A DNA stretch of 64,000 nucleotides, from NCBI RefSeq assembly GCF_010723305.1, contig NZ_BLKW01000004.1, positions 496,001 through 560,000 of the forward strand, given 5' to 3'. How positions within the stretch are numbered: position 1 is the stretch's first letter; each line of letters opens with the position of its first letter. The stretch comes from Mycobacterium botniense. GTDB taxonomy: Bacteria > Actinomycetota > Actinomycetes > Mycobacteriales > Mycobacteriaceae. The notes under the pieces were generated by a model, which was given only the letters and a program-made list of their open reading frames with translations, was not told the origin of the DNA and made no database searches. Shown here piece by piece: positions 53,430 through 63,089 of the stretch. Made by a program: the position numbers and the translations under genes.

Positions 53430-54466
53430 GCGCCACGGCGATGTCGAACCTCAAGGTCGACGCAGGAATTTCCAGCCACCTGGCTCGCGTGCCACAGGCC
53501 GCGGCCAGGCTGGAGCGGCAGGGTTATGACGGTTGCTGGACGGCTGAAGTCAACCACGATCCGTTCCTGCCGCTGGTGCTGGCCGCCGAGCACACCTCCA
53601 CAATCGAGCTCGGAACCAGTATCGCCGTCGCATTCGCCCGCAATCCGATGACTGTGGCCCACATCGGCTGGGACCTGCAGGCCTACTCGGGGGGCCGGTT
53701 CATTCTCGGCCTCGGGTCGCAGATACAGGCGCACGTCGAGAAACGGTTCAGCATGCCGTGGAGTCATCCGGTGCGCCGGATGCGTGAGTTCATCGGCGCA
53801 CTGCAGGCAATCTGGTCGGCCTGGCGGGACGGCACACCATTGCGTTTCGAGGGTGAGTTCTACACCCACAAGCTGATGACGCCGATGTTCACCCCGGAGC
53901 CACAGCCCTACGGGTTTCCGAGAGTTTTCGTCGCCGCGGTCGGCGAAGCGATGACCGAGATGTGCGGTGAGGTCGCCGACGGCATGCTGGCTCACGCGTT
54001 CACCACCAAGCGCTACCTGGACGAGGTGACGATGCCGGCCCTACAGCGCGGAATGCGGCGCGCCGATCGCGACCGCAGCGAGTTTCAGCTCAGCTGCCCA
54101 CTTTTCGTGGTTACCGGCACCAACGACGCCGAGTCGCAGGCCGCCGCCGACGGCACCCGCAAACAGATCGCCTTCTACGGATCAACGCCCGCCTACCGCA
54201 AGGTTCTCGAACTGCATGGGTGGGGCGACCTGCAAACCGAGCTGCATGAACTGTCGCTGCGCGGCCAGTGGGAGACCATGGGTTCGCTGATCGACGATGA
54301 GATGCTGGAGGCGTTCGCGGTCGTGGCTGATCTCGGTGAGCTGGCCGCCAAGATCAGAGATCGCTGCGATGGTGTCATCGACCGCGTTCTGCCGAGCCTT
54401 CCCGCCCAGCTCTCCGAGACCGCTGTCAGCGCCGTGCTGCACGAGTTGCGGGCACAACCGAGGTGA
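53426..54466 (+). CDS. luciferase-like F420-dependent oxidoreductase
   Basis: The 346-aa protein has the luciferase-like barrel: GYDGCWTAEVNHDPFLPLVL, IELGTSIAVAFARNPMTVAH, YSGGRFILGLGSQIQAHVEK and VFVAAVGEAMTEMCGEVADG. The length and wording fit the actinobacterial TIGR03617 group of probable F420-dependent enzymes. It may reduce or oxidise a ketone, enone or alcohol with F420. It is followed 10 bases later by a P450 with GAGGAG in between, so the run PPOX-LLM-P450 may act on one substrate. Confidence 0.85.
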   Translation: MSATAMSNLKVDAGISSHLARVPQAAARLERQGYDGCWTAEVNHDPFLPLVLAAEHTSTIELGTSIAVAFARNPMTVAHIGWDLQAYSGGRFILGLGSQIQAHVEKRFSMPWSHPVRRMREFIGALQAIWSAWRDGTPLRFEGEFYTHKLMTPMFTPEPQPYGFPRVFVAAVGEAMTEMCGEVADGMLAHAFTTKRYLDEVTMPALQRGMRRADRDRSEFQLSCPLFVVTGTNDAESQAAADGTRKQIAFYGSTPAYRKVLELHGWGDLQTELHELSLRGQWETMGSLIDDEMLEAFAVVADLGELAAKIRDRCDGVIDRVLPSLPAQLSETAVSAVLHELRAQPR

Positions 54467-54476
54467 GGAGCCGCCC

Positions 54477-55712
54477 GTGAGTACTCGTACGATGGATGAG
54501 GCCGCCAAGCTGCTGGCCGATCCCATGGCGTATACCGACGAGCCGAAACTGCATGCGGGGCTGGCTCATTTGCGTGCCCACGCGCCGGTGTCGTGGGTCG
54601 AGGTACCGAACTATCGGCCGTTCTGGGCGATCACCAAACACGCCGACATCCTCGACATCGAACGCGACAACATGCTGTTCACCAACTGGCCGCGCCCGGT
54701 GCTGACGACCGCTGAGGGCGATGAGCTGCAGGCTGCCTCCGGGGTGCGCACGCTGATCCACATGGACGACCCGCAGCACCGGGTGGTGCGGGCGATCGGG
54801 GCGGACTGGTTCCGCCCCAAGGCCATGCGGGCACTCAAGGTGCGTGTCGACGAGCTGGCCGCGATCTACGTCGACAAGATGATGGCCGCCGGGCCGGAAT
54901 GCGATTTCGCGCAGGAGATCGCGGTGAACTATCCGCTCTACGTCATCATGTCGCTGCTGGGGTTGCCGGAATCGGACTTCCCGCGGATGCTCACACTCAC
55001 CCAGGAACTGTTCGGCAGCGACGACGCTGAGTTCAAACGCGGCACCAGCAATGAGGACCAGCTGCCGGCGCTGCTCGATATGTTTCAGTACTTCAACGGC
55101 GTCACCGCCGCACGGCGCCAACACCCCACCGAGGATCTGGCGTCGGCGATCGCCAACGCTCGTGTCGACGGCCAGCCGCTGTCCGATATCGACACGGTGT
55201 CGTACTACCTCATCGTCGCCACCGCCGGACACGACACCACCAGCGCAACCATTTCCGGCGGGTTGTTGGCGCTCATCGAAAACCGCGATCAGCTAGGGCG
55301 TTTGCGCGAGGATCCGAGTCTGATGCCGTTGGCGACCGAGGAAATGATCCGCTGGGTCACTCCGGTCAAGGCGTTCATGCGCACCGCCGCCGCGGACACC
55401 ACCGTGCGGGGGGTGCCGATCGCGGCCGGAGAATCGGTGCTGCTGTCATATGTGTCCGCCAACCGCGACGAGGACGTCTTCGGCGACCCGTTCCGCTTCG
55501 ACGTCGGCCGCGACCCCAACAAGCACCTGGCGTTCGGTTACGGTGTGCATTTTTGTCTCGGTGCCGCGCTGGCCCGAATGGAGGTCACCAGCTTTTTCAC
55601 CGAGCTACTGCCCCGGCTGAAATCCATTGAGCTGGCCGGTGACCCGCAATTCGTCGCCACCACGTTCGTCGGCGGTCTCAAGCATTTGCCGGTTCGCTAC
55701 TCGCTCGTATAA
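54477..55712 (+). CDS. cytochrome P450
   Basis: A 411-aa P450 with I-helix IVATAGHDTTSATISGG (canonical AGxDT), ExxR (TEEMIRWVTP region) and heme loop FGYGVHFCLGAALAR with Cys360. It belongs to another group than the two P450s with AGxETTYRS (20509, 58986). GTG 54477 follows GAGGAG; ATG 54492 is possible. It would hydroxylate a hydrophobic substrate. No redox partner gene adjoins it. Confidence 0.92.
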   Translation: MSTRTMDEAAKLLADPMAYTDEPKLHAGLAHLRAHAPVSWVEVPNYRPFWAITKHADILDIERDNMLFTNWPRPVLTTAEGDELQAASGVRTLIHMDDPQHRVVRAIGADWFRPKAMRALKVRVDELAAIYVDKMMAAGPECDFAQEIAVNYPLYVIMSLLGLPESDFPRMLTLTQELFGSDDAEFKRGTSNEDQLPALLDMFQYFNGVTAARRQHPTEDLASAIANARVDGQPLSDIDTVSYYLIVATAGHDTTSATISGGLLALIENRDQLGRLREDPSLMPLATEEMIRWVTPVKAFMRTAAADTTVRGVPIAAGESVLLSYVSANRDEDVFGDPFRFDVGRDPNKHLAFGYGVHFCLGAALARMEVTSFFTELLPRLKSIELAGDPQFVATTFVGGLKHLPVRYSLV

Positions 55713-55771
55713 CCGGACGACACGCATTGCAAGCCCACGCAGCGCCTGCCGGACCAGTCACGTCATCCGCG

Positions 55772-56575
55772 CTATCGGCGGGCTTGTCTGGCCGACCGCG
55801 CTCGCCCGGCCAGCCGGCAGCGCTCGATGAGGATCGTGGCCAGCAGAGCCGGTTCGCTGATCATCAGATCGTGGCAGGTGTCGACGGGAATCAGCGTGCG
55901 CACACCCCCCAGCGCAGCGATGCTGCGATACTGCGCACGCACAGACAGCGGACGGTCGCGCAAGGTCATGATCCACGTCCGCGGGATATCGTCGGGCAGG
56001 TCGCTGCGATCGGCAGGTTCGACAATGACCGACGGCGACTCGGGGTGAATCCTCGACAACGCGAATCGCCGCTGCGCGCGGGTCATGCCGTTGCAGAACA
56101 ACCAGGCGGCAACCAGGTTCGGCGTCGTGGCCGGGGGCTTTCCAAGCCGGACGGCCCGCCGTACATACCAGGCCAACGGCCCGCTGAGCGTGTCGACGAT
56201 CGCCCGTCCCTGCACGGGAACCGAGCATGCTGCGAAAATCATCTCCCGTACGCGCGGCGAACCCAGCGTGGCTGCCACGCCTGGAACGGTCAGCCCGGCC
56301 AGTGAGTGACCGACCAGGATTACCTCATCGAGGCCGGCAGCCTCGATCTGTGCCACCGTCGACCGCACCCAATCGGCGACGGTGACGGTGGCCAGCTCCC
56401 CGGGGGTTGCACCGTGGCCGGGCAGATCCACCGCCAACACCGGTAATCCCGGTGCCTGCCGGTGCAATTCGGCGACAGTCAGATCCCAGCAGTCGGCTGA
56501 GTGCTCACCCCCATGAATGAGAACCAGCGCGGGCAGCACAGGACTCTTCTCCCCACCTCTACCCAAAATCCTCAA
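55772..56575 (-). CDS. alpha/beta-hydrolase
   Basis: A 267-aa alpha/beta hydrolase: oxyanion segment LVLIHGGEHSADCW, LAVDLPGHGATPG, nucleophile elbow LVGHSLAGLTVPG (Ser) and late DTCHDLMISEPALLA with the catalytic His. It is of the esterase/C-C hydrolase-like size. The start is uncertain; a TTG at 56575 is taken, with no good ribosome site. It lies alone on the minus strand, with VOC and SDR genes divergent from it. Confidence 0.8.
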   Translation of the reverse strand: MRILGRGGEKSPVLPALVLIHGGEHSADCWDLTVAELHRQAPGLPVLAVDLPGHGATPGELATVTVADWVRSTVAQIEAAGLDEVILVGHSLAGLTVPGVAATLGSPRVREMIFAACSVPVQGRAIVDTLSGPLAWYVRRAVRLGKPPATTPNLVAAWLFCNGMTRAQRRFALSRIHPESPSVIVEPADRSDLPDDIPRTWIMTLRDRPLSVRAQYRSIAALGGVRTLIPVDTCHDLMISEPALLATILIERCRLAGRARSARQARR

Positions 56576-56673
56576 ACTGCAACATTATAAAGATGCACCG
56601 CTCGTGGTCGAGCGATGCTGCTCCGGCGCGGCGACTGACCGTGCGGGTCGACACACGGAAGACGAGGAAACGC

Positions 56674-57114
56674 GTGCGAGGTGTTCATCACGCGGCGATA
56701 TGCACCGCCGATGTCGACCGGTCGATAAGGTTTTGGCGCGACGGTCTGGGACTGACCGAACTGTTCGACCAGACCTTCACCGGCGATTGGCCGGAATTGT
56801 TCGGCGCCAAGACCGATCGGCTGCGATCGATCTTTCTGGGTGATCCGCAGACCCCGGACACCGGCATCGTCGAACTGGTGGTCTTCGACCGCGCCGGCCA
56901 CGCGCCGGCCCCATCGGCGGAACCGCGGCACGGATTTTTCCTGCTGTCTTTGCAGCGCGACGTAGACGCGACACTGTCGACCCTGGCCGCCTTGGGGTTC
57001 ACCGACGGTGTTCGCCGCATCAGCATGCCGACCCCAGATGGCAAAGCGGTGCCGATGGCGGTCATCACCGCGCCCGACGGGGTATTGGTCGAGCTGATCG
57101 GACCACCCGCATGA
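56674..57114 (+). CDS. VOC-family protein
   Basis: The 146-aa protein begins VRGVHHAAICTADVDRSIRF and has DGLGLTELFDQT, GIVELVVFDRAG and DGVLVELIGPP, a complete VOC fold with the expected first His and last Glu metal ligands. GAGG lies 6 bases before GTG 56674. The stop overlaps the ATG of the SDR (57111-57114). It may act as a lyase, epimerase or dioxygenase on the same pathway; the substrate is unknown. Confidence 0.82.
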   Translation: MRGVHHAAICTADVDRSIRFWRDGLGLTELFDQTFTGDWPELFGAKTDRLRSIFLGDPQTPDTGIVELVVFDRAGHAPAPSAEPRHGFFLLSLQRDVDATLSTLAALGFTDGVRRISMPTPDGKAVPMAVITAPDGVLVELIGPPA

Positions 57115-57854
57115 GCGCGGTGGTGACCGGCGGCGCATCCGGAATCGGTCGCGAAGTCGCCGCCCGGTTGCGCAGCAGCGGGCATGACGTCGTGGTGTGG
57201 GATCAAGCCGGCGGCGATATTGAGTGCGATATCAGCGATCCCGAGGCAGTGGCGGCAGCCATCGATCGGACCGTGCGCGAGCACGGGGTGCCCACCCGGA
57301 TGGTGGCATGCGCCGGCATCGGCGCCTCGGGGCTGCTGCTGGAGCACTCACCTGAGCAGTGGAATCGGGTGCTGGCGGTGAACCTCACCGGCACCTGGCT
57401 GACCATGCGGGCCGCCGCGCAGACCATGGTCGATGCCGGGGTCGGCGGGTCGATTGTCGCGGTCTCCAGTATCAGCGGCAGGCTTGCCGACCGGGATATG
57501 GGCGCCTACTGCGTGTCTAAAGCCGGGGTGGACATGCTGGTCAAGGTCGCCGCCGCGGAGTGGGGCGGCTACGGCATCCGGGTCAACGCCGTCGGCCCTG
57601 GTGTCACCCGGACCCCGATGTTGGCAGACGTGGAAAGGCTTCCCGGCTGGGTGGACGGACTGTGCGAGCGGACCGCGCTGGGACGGCTGGGGGAAGCCGC
57701 CGACGTGGCCGACGCCATTGTCGGTATCCTCGAACTATCTTGGGTGACAGGTCAAGTCGTGCACGCCGACGGGGGTTTGGCACTGCACAGCCCGATTGAC
57801 GCGTACGGCCAGATGCAGCGACTGCGCCAGCCTAACCGGTACCGAAATCGATGA
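57111..57854 (+). CDS. short-chain dehydrogenase/reductase
   Basis: A 247-aa SDR with VVTGGASGIGREVAARL, DIECDISDPEAV (Asp after strand 2), CAGIGASGLLL (CAG in place of NAG), VSSISGRLADRD (Ser) and YCVSKAGVDMLVKVA (Tyr/Lys). A further FabG-like end HADGGLAL is present. Its 3' end overlaps the 3' end of the convergent alcohol dehydrogenase by 23 bases. It is coupled to the VOC gene upstream by an ATGA overlap. Confidence 0.86.
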   Translation: MSAVVTGGASGIGREVAARLRSSGHDVVVWDQAGGDIECDISDPEAVAAAIDRTVREHGVPTRMVACAGIGASGLLLEHSPEQWNRVLAVNLTGTWLTMRAAAQTMVDAGVGGSIVAVSSISGRLADRDMGAYCVSKAGVDMLVKVAAAEWGGYGIRVNAVGPGVTRTPMLADVERLPGWVDGLCERTALGRLGEAADVADAIVGILELSWVTGQVVHADGGLALHSPIDAYGQMQRLRQPNRYRNR

Positions 57855-58989
57855 CGCCCCGAATGATTGCGCCGCTGCGCAGATCATGGTAGGCGTCGTT
57901 GATGTCGTCGAGGCGATAACGTTTGGTGATCATCTCGTCGAGCAGCAACTGACCGGTTTCGTAGAGTTTGGCCAGCCGGGAGATATCCGCGCGGGGGTTG
58001 CACGAGCCGAACACGGTGCCCGCCAGAGTCTTGTTCATCAGGATGAAGTCCTGCAGATCGACCGTGATCGACCGGGTGGTCTGCGCGGTCATGCCGGTGA
58101 GCACACAGGTGCCACCTTTGCGGGTGAGCTGCAGCGCGCTGCGGACGTCGTCGGCGCCGATCAGCGAGGGTGATACCACGACGGCGTCGGCCATCACCCC
58201 GTAGGTCAGGCCAGATACCAGGTCCAGGGCCTCGGAAACCGTTGCGACGCTGTGTGTAGCACCGAACTGCAGCGCCGATTTCTGTTTGAACTCCACCGGG
58301 TCGACAGCGACGATCCGCGCGGCGCCGTTGATCCGCGCGCCCTGGATCGCGGCGGTGCCGATGCCGCCGGCGCCGATGACGACGACGACATCGCCGCCGC
58401 GCACACCGGCTCGATGTGCAACCGAACCGTACCCGGTGGGAATGGCGCACGACAGCAGCGCACTTGGCACCAGCGGAAGATGCGGCTCGATCTTGACAAG
58501 CGAATTCGCAGCCACCACAGTGTGTTCGGCGAAAGCACCGATCTTGGAGAGATGGCCGAGCGGTCGGCCATCGACGGTGTGGTGACGAAATGTCCCGTCG
58601 GTGGGCATCCCCGGGGTCAGGGTGCCGATACCCGCGTCACAGAGGTACTCCATACCGGTTGCGCACCATCGGCAATGGCCGCAGACGGCCACGAACGACG
58701 TCACCACGTGATCACCTGTTTCGAAATCGGTGACGCCGGCGCCGACTTGCAGGACTGTTCCCGAGCCCTCGTGGCCGCCGATCGTGGGGAACATGGTTGG
58801 CAGTCCCAACGATCGCAGGACCGCGTTGGGCGCCGACAGATCGCCCGTCAGGATGTGTTCGTCGGAGTGACACAACCCGGCCGCGGCCATTTCGACCAGC
58901 ACTTCGCCGGCGCGGGGTGGATCCAGCTCGAATTCCTCGACCGACCACGGCCCGCCGACATCGTGCAGGATGGCGGCCCGGCTTTTCAT
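57832..58989 (-). CDS. zinc alcohol dehydrogenase, mycobacterial NDMA-dependent/AdhD type
   Basis: A 385-aa MDR enzyme: AAAGLCHSDEHILTGDL, GHEGSGTVLQVG, the four-Cys structural-zinc region CGHCRWCATGMEYLCDAG, and VIGAGGIGTAAIQGARINGA. The wording AAILHDVGGPWSVEEFELDP is typical of the mycobacterial NDMA-type class. The start is ATG 58989, overlapping the P450 stop by 4 bases. With the P450 it would oxidise a hydroxylated product to an aldehyde or ketone. Confidence 0.9.
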   Translation of the reverse strand: MKSRAAILHDVGGPWSVEEFELDPPRAGEVLVEMAAAGLCHSDEHILTGDLSAPNAVLRSLGLPTMFPTIGGHEGSGTVLQVGAGVTDFETGDHVVTSFVAVCGHCRWCATGMEYLCDAGIGTLTPGMPTDGTFRHHTVDGRPLGHLSKIGAFAEHTVVAANSLVKIEPHLPLVPSALLSCAIPTGYGSVAHRAGVRGGDVVVVIGAGGIGTAAIQGARINGAARIVAVDPVEFKQKSALQFGATHSVATVSEALDLVSGLTYGVMADAVVVSPSLIGADDVRSALQLTRKGGTCVLTGMTAQTTRSITVDLQDFILMNKTLAGTVFGSCNPRADISRLAKLYETGQLLLDEMITKRYRLDDINDAYHDLRSGAIIRGVIDFGTG

Positions 58990-60200
58990 GACGCAGGGGT
59001 GAAGGTAACCGGAAGTTTGGTGGGGGAGCGGAAGGTGAGTCCGATGATACGGGCGTCGTTGTCGGGCACCAGTGCCAGGTTGGTAACCCGGTCGAACAGG
59101 CTGTTGAGCATCACCCGGGTTTCCAGCCGTGCCAGGTGCATACCCAGGCACATGTGGATCCCGCCGGCGAATGCGATATGTGCTTGGCGCGGCCGGAAGA
59201 TGTCGAACGTGTCGGGGTCGGTCCAACGGGTTTCATCGTGATTCGCCGAGCCCATGCACAAATCGACCTGCGCCCCAGACGGTATCGTCTTGCCCCCGAT
59301 TTCAACGTCCTGGGTGGTGGTCCGTATCACCGTGGTGAGCGGTGTCTCGCACCGCAGGCCTTCTTCGATCGCGGCGGGTATCAAGGTGCGGTCCTGATAG
59401 ACCATCGCCAGCTGTTCGGGATGGGTGAGCAGCAGATACAGCAGATTGCCTGACGAGCGGTAGGTGGTTTCCAGGCCGGCCGGCAGCAGCAGCCGCAAGA
59501 ACGAGATGATGGCCTCGTCGCTGAGCTTTTCGCCGTCGATCTCGGCGCTGACCAGATCGCCGATGATGTCGTCGGTGGTTTTGCGACGCCGCTGCTCAAC
59601 CTGCTCGAGGAAGTAATCGTGCAGTTCGGCCGATGCGCGCAAACCCGCCTCGATATCGACCTGGATGGAGATGAGGTCAAAAGACAGCCGCCGGAACAGA
59701 TCGAGGTCATCGCGGGGAAGTCCGAGCAGTGTTGCGATGATCCGGGTGGGGAATTCGAATGTCACCGCCTTGACCAGGTCGGCCGACCCGTCATTTTTGA
59801 TCTCGTCGATCAGCTGATCACAGATCGGTCCGATCACCGACGGTTCCCAACGTTCGAGCGCGGTGGCGCGGAAGGCCTTGGCCACCAGGTTGCGGTGGTC
59901 GTGATGCTCCTTACCGCCCATTGCCAGGATGGTGTGCCCGATGACCAGCCCGATGGTCTGGTCGTAGGCGTGTGAACTGAACACCTGGTCGTCGCGGAAG
60001 GCCCGGAACACGTCGTCGTAGCCGAACAGCACCCATTCGTCGTCGGGCATCAGCTCCGGCGGCAACTGCGACTGGTCGGTGAGAGAGCCGTGCCAAACCG
60101 GCTCAGTGCGCCGCTTGTAGTTGAAGAACGGATACGGGCTGGTTTGGCCCGCGAAATCGAGTGTGACGGCTTGACCGTCCGGATCGGTGCTGATCGACAT
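58986..60200 (-). CDS. cytochrome P450
   Basis: A 404-aa P450 with I-helix LLLPAGLETTYRS, ExxR region (EEGLRCETP) and heme loop FAGGIHMCLGMHLAR with Cys351. It is a close relative of the P450 at 20509, sharing SAEIDGEKLSDE and the I-helix. AGGAGG precedes ATG 60200; the longer frame to 60314 reads through the promoter. An imperfect palindrome (60283-60302) lies upstream. Coupled to the alcohol dehydrogenase. Confidence 0.92.
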   Translation of the reverse strand: MSISTDPDGQAVTLDFAGQTSPYPFFNYKRRTEPVWHGSLTDQSQLPPELMPDDEWVLFGYDDVFRAFRDDQVFSSHAYDQTIGLVIGHTILAMGGKEHHDHRNLVAKAFRATALERWEPSVIGPICDQLIDEIKNDGSADLVKAVTFEFPTRIIATLLGLPRDDLDLFRRLSFDLISIQVDIEAGLRASAELHDYFLEQVEQRRRKTTDDIIGDLVSAEIDGEKLSDEAIISFLRLLLPAGLETTYRSSGNLLYLLLTHPEQLAMVYQDRTLIPAAIEEGLRCETPLTTVIRTTTQDVEIGGKTIPSGAQVDLCMGSANHDETRWTDPDTFDIFRPRQAHIAFAGGIHMCLGMHLARLETRVMLNSLFDRVTNLALVPDNDARIIGLTFRSPTKLPVTFTPAS

Positions 60201-60282
60201 CAGAGTCCTCCTGAACACCCGTAGTGGCAGTCGTGCAGCCCGATCCCGCGGTCTGGGCAGCGAACTGTCCGAGCCGAACATC

Positions 60283-60302
60283 GCTATCATAATATAAATA
60301 GC
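60283..60302 (-). promoter_or_regulatory. AT-rich palindrome before the P450-ADH operon
   Basis: GCTATCATAATATAAATAGC has arms GCTAT/ATAGC and includes a TATGAT-type -10 on the minus strand. In so GC-rich a genome this AT-rich island is probably the promoter with an operator. The 256 bases from 60315 to 60570 have no gene that I can support. Confidence 0.45.
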
Positions 60303-60570
60303 AACGAATCCCAACGGGTGGTGGCCTTTACCGTAATGGAAACAGTATCGGCGTTTCGGGGTGCGGCCCTGTGCCGAAATGCCGATTCGGGTGCGTCCCG
60401 CCGAGTTGTAACGAGGCGCGATGAGGCTGCTCGACGACGGGCCCGGCGTGCAACGATGGCTCTACCGCCTGCCGTAGTCAGGGCGACTCACAGTCGGCGG
60501 CGACTTGGTTGTCAGAATTGCAGGGTGATTCCAAAGACGCGCAACGAGCCCGTGTGGAGGATGAAAAGCT

Positions 60571-61533
60571 ATGGTAACCGACACGAATCTCGCTCGGCCG
60601 CAAGGTCTTGGCCGCATCGACCCGGCGTTGCGTGATGTTGCTGCCGGCCTGGAGATCGCCGAATTCCGCCTTGAGACGCTGCCGGCTGAGCGTGATCGTG
60701 TCGACCGAAAGGCTGCTGAGCGCGCCGCGGCCGTCGATACCGCCGGTGTCGTGGTCGAGTCACAGTCCATCACCGGTCCGGGCGGCCAACGGCTGGATCT
60801 TCGTCTTTACCGTGGCTGCAGTGGTGCGGCTGCACCGCTGGTGATCTACGCCCACGGCGGCGCGTTCGTGACCGGCAACCTCGATACCGACCATGCCCAG
60901 TGCGTGGAGCTCGCCCGCGGTGCAGCCTGCCTGGTCGTGTCGGTTGATTACCGGCTTGCGCCGGAACACCCGTGCCCCGCGGCTCTCGAGGACGTCGAAG
61001 CGGCCTTCCGCTACGCCGTCGAAAACTGCGCCGCTCTCGACGCGGACACGAGCCGTATCGCGGTGATGGGCCGGGACGCGGGTGCTGCATTGGCCGCCGG
61101 GTTGGCGCAGCGCGTCTTCGACCAAGAGGGACCGCCGATCCTGGTTCAGATCCTGCACCAGCCCATGCTCGATTGCGATTCCACACCGTCACGACGGGAG
61201 TTTCAGCGCACGCCGGGTCTTAATGGTCCTGCTGTGAGCCGGGCGTGGGGACATTATTTGGGCCATAACGCAGGAACCGCTCACCATGTTCCTGCGCACC
61301 GGGCGAATTTGGAGGGGCTGGCGCCGACTTTTATCAGCTGCGCCGAGATCGATCCGAGCCGCGACGAGGCGATCGACTATGCCAATCGGCTTTTGCACGC
61401 CTATGTCCACACCGAACTGCACGTATTCGCAGCGACATTTCACGGTTTTGACTCAATCGTGCCGGATTGGGTTGTCTCCCAAGAAAACCGTGCCTTGCAC
61501 ACTCAAGTTTTGTGCCGGGCGTTCGCGATATGA
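60571..61533 (+). CDS. esterase-like alpha/beta hydrolase lacking the catalytic Ser
   Basis: The 320-aa protein has the hormone-sensitive-lipase/acetyl-esterase fold: the oxyanion motif VIYAHGGAFVTGN (HGGA variant of HGGG), YRLAPEHPCPAALEDV, CAEIDPSRDEAID with the acid and ATFHGFDSI with the His. The nucleophile elbow, normally GDSAGG, reads GRDAGA, with Asp169 in place of Ser. Ordinary Ser-esterase activity therefore seems unlikely. It may be a non-catalytic or altered enzyme. GGAGG lies about 10 bases before ATG 60571. Confidence 0.82.
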   Translation: MVTDTNLARPQGLGRIDPALRDVAAGLEIAEFRLETLPAERDRVDRKAAERAAAVDTAGVVVESQSITGPGGQRLDLRLYRGCSGAAAPLVIYAHGGAFVTGNLDTDHAQCVELARGAACLVVSVDYRLAPEHPCPAALEDVEAAFRYAVENCAALDADTSRIAVMGRDAGAALAAGLAQRVFDQEGPPILVQILHQPMLDCDSTPSRREFQRTPGLNGPAVSRAWGHYLGHNAGTAHHVPAHRANLEGLAPTFISCAEIDPSRDEAIDYANRLLHAYVHTELHVFAATFHGFDSIVPDWVVSQENRALHTQVLCRAFAI

Positions 61534-61626
61534 AAACCTTGGCAGAACCGGGAATCGTCGCGAAAGTGCAACCGCTGCAACGACATCAGTTTAGGAGTAA
61601 ATGCGATCCAGCTGTGCCAGGGAAGC

Positions 61627-62253
61627 TTATACCGGGTCGAACTTGGTGATCAGCCAGGAACCGTTGATCTTGGTCAGGGTGACAAGCACGCTGCTCGCCG
61701 CCATCGACGGATCGGGATTGTCTTTGCTGGTGGTGCTCTGGTCGACGAAAACCAAAACGACCGCCGAGTTCGGGTGCAACTCAGCCACTGCGGCCCGCAT
61801 GACGTGAGCGGTAGTTTTCAGCGACTTCTGTTTGGCCGCCGGAGCGACGATCTGCTGGGTGAACTGGTCGTAATAGGACAGGAAATCGCCGGTCAGATGG
61901 GATTTCGCGGTGGCAAAGTCGCGGTCGAGACTCTCAGGTGCGTAAGACAGCAGCGCGACGGTTCCGTCGGACGCGGCACGGCACACCGCCCGGGCAACAC
62001 TCTGATCGGTCTGGCGGTCGGGCCGGTATTCGTGGAAGTAGAGCCAGGTTGCCAGTCCAGCGGAGACCGCCAGCAACAGGATCAGAACGACGGGGCTAAT
62101 TTTCACACGGCGCAGCCGGCGTACCACGCTATCTATCGGCCGGGATCGCTCAGCCTGCGCTGTGGCGGTGGACACGTCGGTGACTTCGGTTGTCACAGTG
62201 CCGGTCTCGGCGCTGCTGCCGGTGGGCTGGTCGGTCTTGTCGTTAATGGTCAT
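61627..62253 (-). CDS. Mce-associated membrane protein (orphan, OmamA/Mam type)
   Basis: A 208-aa protein: acidic/polar N-terminus (residues 1-50), one transmembrane helix ([19 protein letters not shown]) and an extracytoplasmic domain of Mce-associated (Mam) proteins with [23 protein letters not shown] and [13 protein letters not shown]. Such proteins help stabilise or assemble Mce lipid importers. No Mce operon lies in the window. ATG 62253 overlaps the previous gene's stop (ATGA). Confidence 0.83.
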   Translation of the reverse strand: MTINDKTDQPTGSSAETGTVTTEVTDVSTATAQAERSRPIDSVVRRLRRVKISPVVLILLLAVSAGLATWLYFHEYRPDRQTDQSVARAVCRAASDGTVALLSYAPESLDRDFATAKSHLTGDFLSYYDQFTQQIVAPAAKQKSLKTTAHVMRAAVAELHPNSAVVLVFVDQSTTSKDNPDPSMAASSVLVTLTKINGSWLITKFDPV

Positions 62254-63089
62254 GGCACGAACTCGACTTTCGACATCTTCATCTGCCCGCCTTCGTCGGC
62301 TACCGTGACCCGAAGCCGCCACTCCCGCGGTTCCTCTTTGGCGCCGGTGACATTGGTGACATGCGATGTCGCCGACACCAAGACGACGGCCGAATCCTTA
62401 CCCATTGATTCGACGGCCGCTGAGTTCACTTTCCCTTCAGTGACCACCTTGGACTGTTCGACCACTGTCGTGAAATCGTTGGCCCGTTGTTGGAAATCGT
62501 CTTTGAATTCGCCGGTGGAGCTGTCGAGCACCCGTTGGACATCTTGCTTGGCGTGCTTGAAATCGAAGGAGGTCAGGTTGATCACGCCTTGTCGGGCTGC
62601 GGCTGCGAACGCTGCGGTTCGCTGCTGGCGCTCGATGGTGTCGTTGTGATACCACAGCATATAGCCGCTCACCGCGAGGAAACCGAGAATGGCGATGAGC
62701 GTTGCCGTTTTGGCGAGCGCAGACACCGACGGCCGGGGTAACCAGCGTCGCCACCCGGACCGCTCGAGCGCAGACGGCGCAGCCCCGGCCTCGATTTCGG
62801 CGCTGTCCTCAATGTGAGCGGCTTTGGTGACATCATCGGACTCAGAGGGTTCGGTGGCCGCCGTGACGTCGCCGGTCTGCGCCGGGTTCTCGACCGCGGT
62901 GGCGTTGGACTTTTCGACTGCGGCTTGTGCCTCCGCCTCACGCCGGAGCCGCAGAGCGCGCGCACGGGCGCGCGCCGCGGCGGCCACCGCTTCGGCTTCC
63001 GCGGCTTCGGCCTCGGCTAGCTCGGCCAAAGCTAGCGCCTCGGCCCTTGCCCTAGCAGAATCAGCCGGGCGCTCGTCGCGCTCAGCCAT
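62250..63089 (-). CDS. Mce-associated membrane protein with Ala/Glu/Arg-rich N-terminal helix
   Basis: The 279-aa protein has a 65-residue N-terminal region rich in Ala, Glu and Arg ([20 protein letters not shown]), predicted as a long charged helix, then a transmembrane helix (residues 125-150, [20 protein letters not shown]) and a Mam-type domain ([31 protein letters not shown]). It is paired with 61627-62253. Pairs of this sort in M. tuberculosis (Rv0199/Rv0200, OmamA/OmamB) support Mce transport systems; this pair is a candidate for the same work. Confidence 0.83.
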   Translation of the reverse strand: MAERDERPADSARARAEALALAELAEAEAAEAEAVAAAARARARALRLRREAEAQAAVEKSNATAVENPAQTGDVTAATEPSESDDVTKAAHIEDSAEIEAGAAPSALERSGWRRWLPRPSVSALAKTATLIAILGFLAVSGYMLWYHNDTIERQQRTAAFAAAARQGVINLTSFDFKHAKQDVQRVLDSSTGEFKDDFQQRANDFTTVVEQSKVVTEGKVNSAAVESMGKDSAVVLVSATSHVTNVTGAKEEPREWRLRVTVADEGGQMKMSKVEFVP

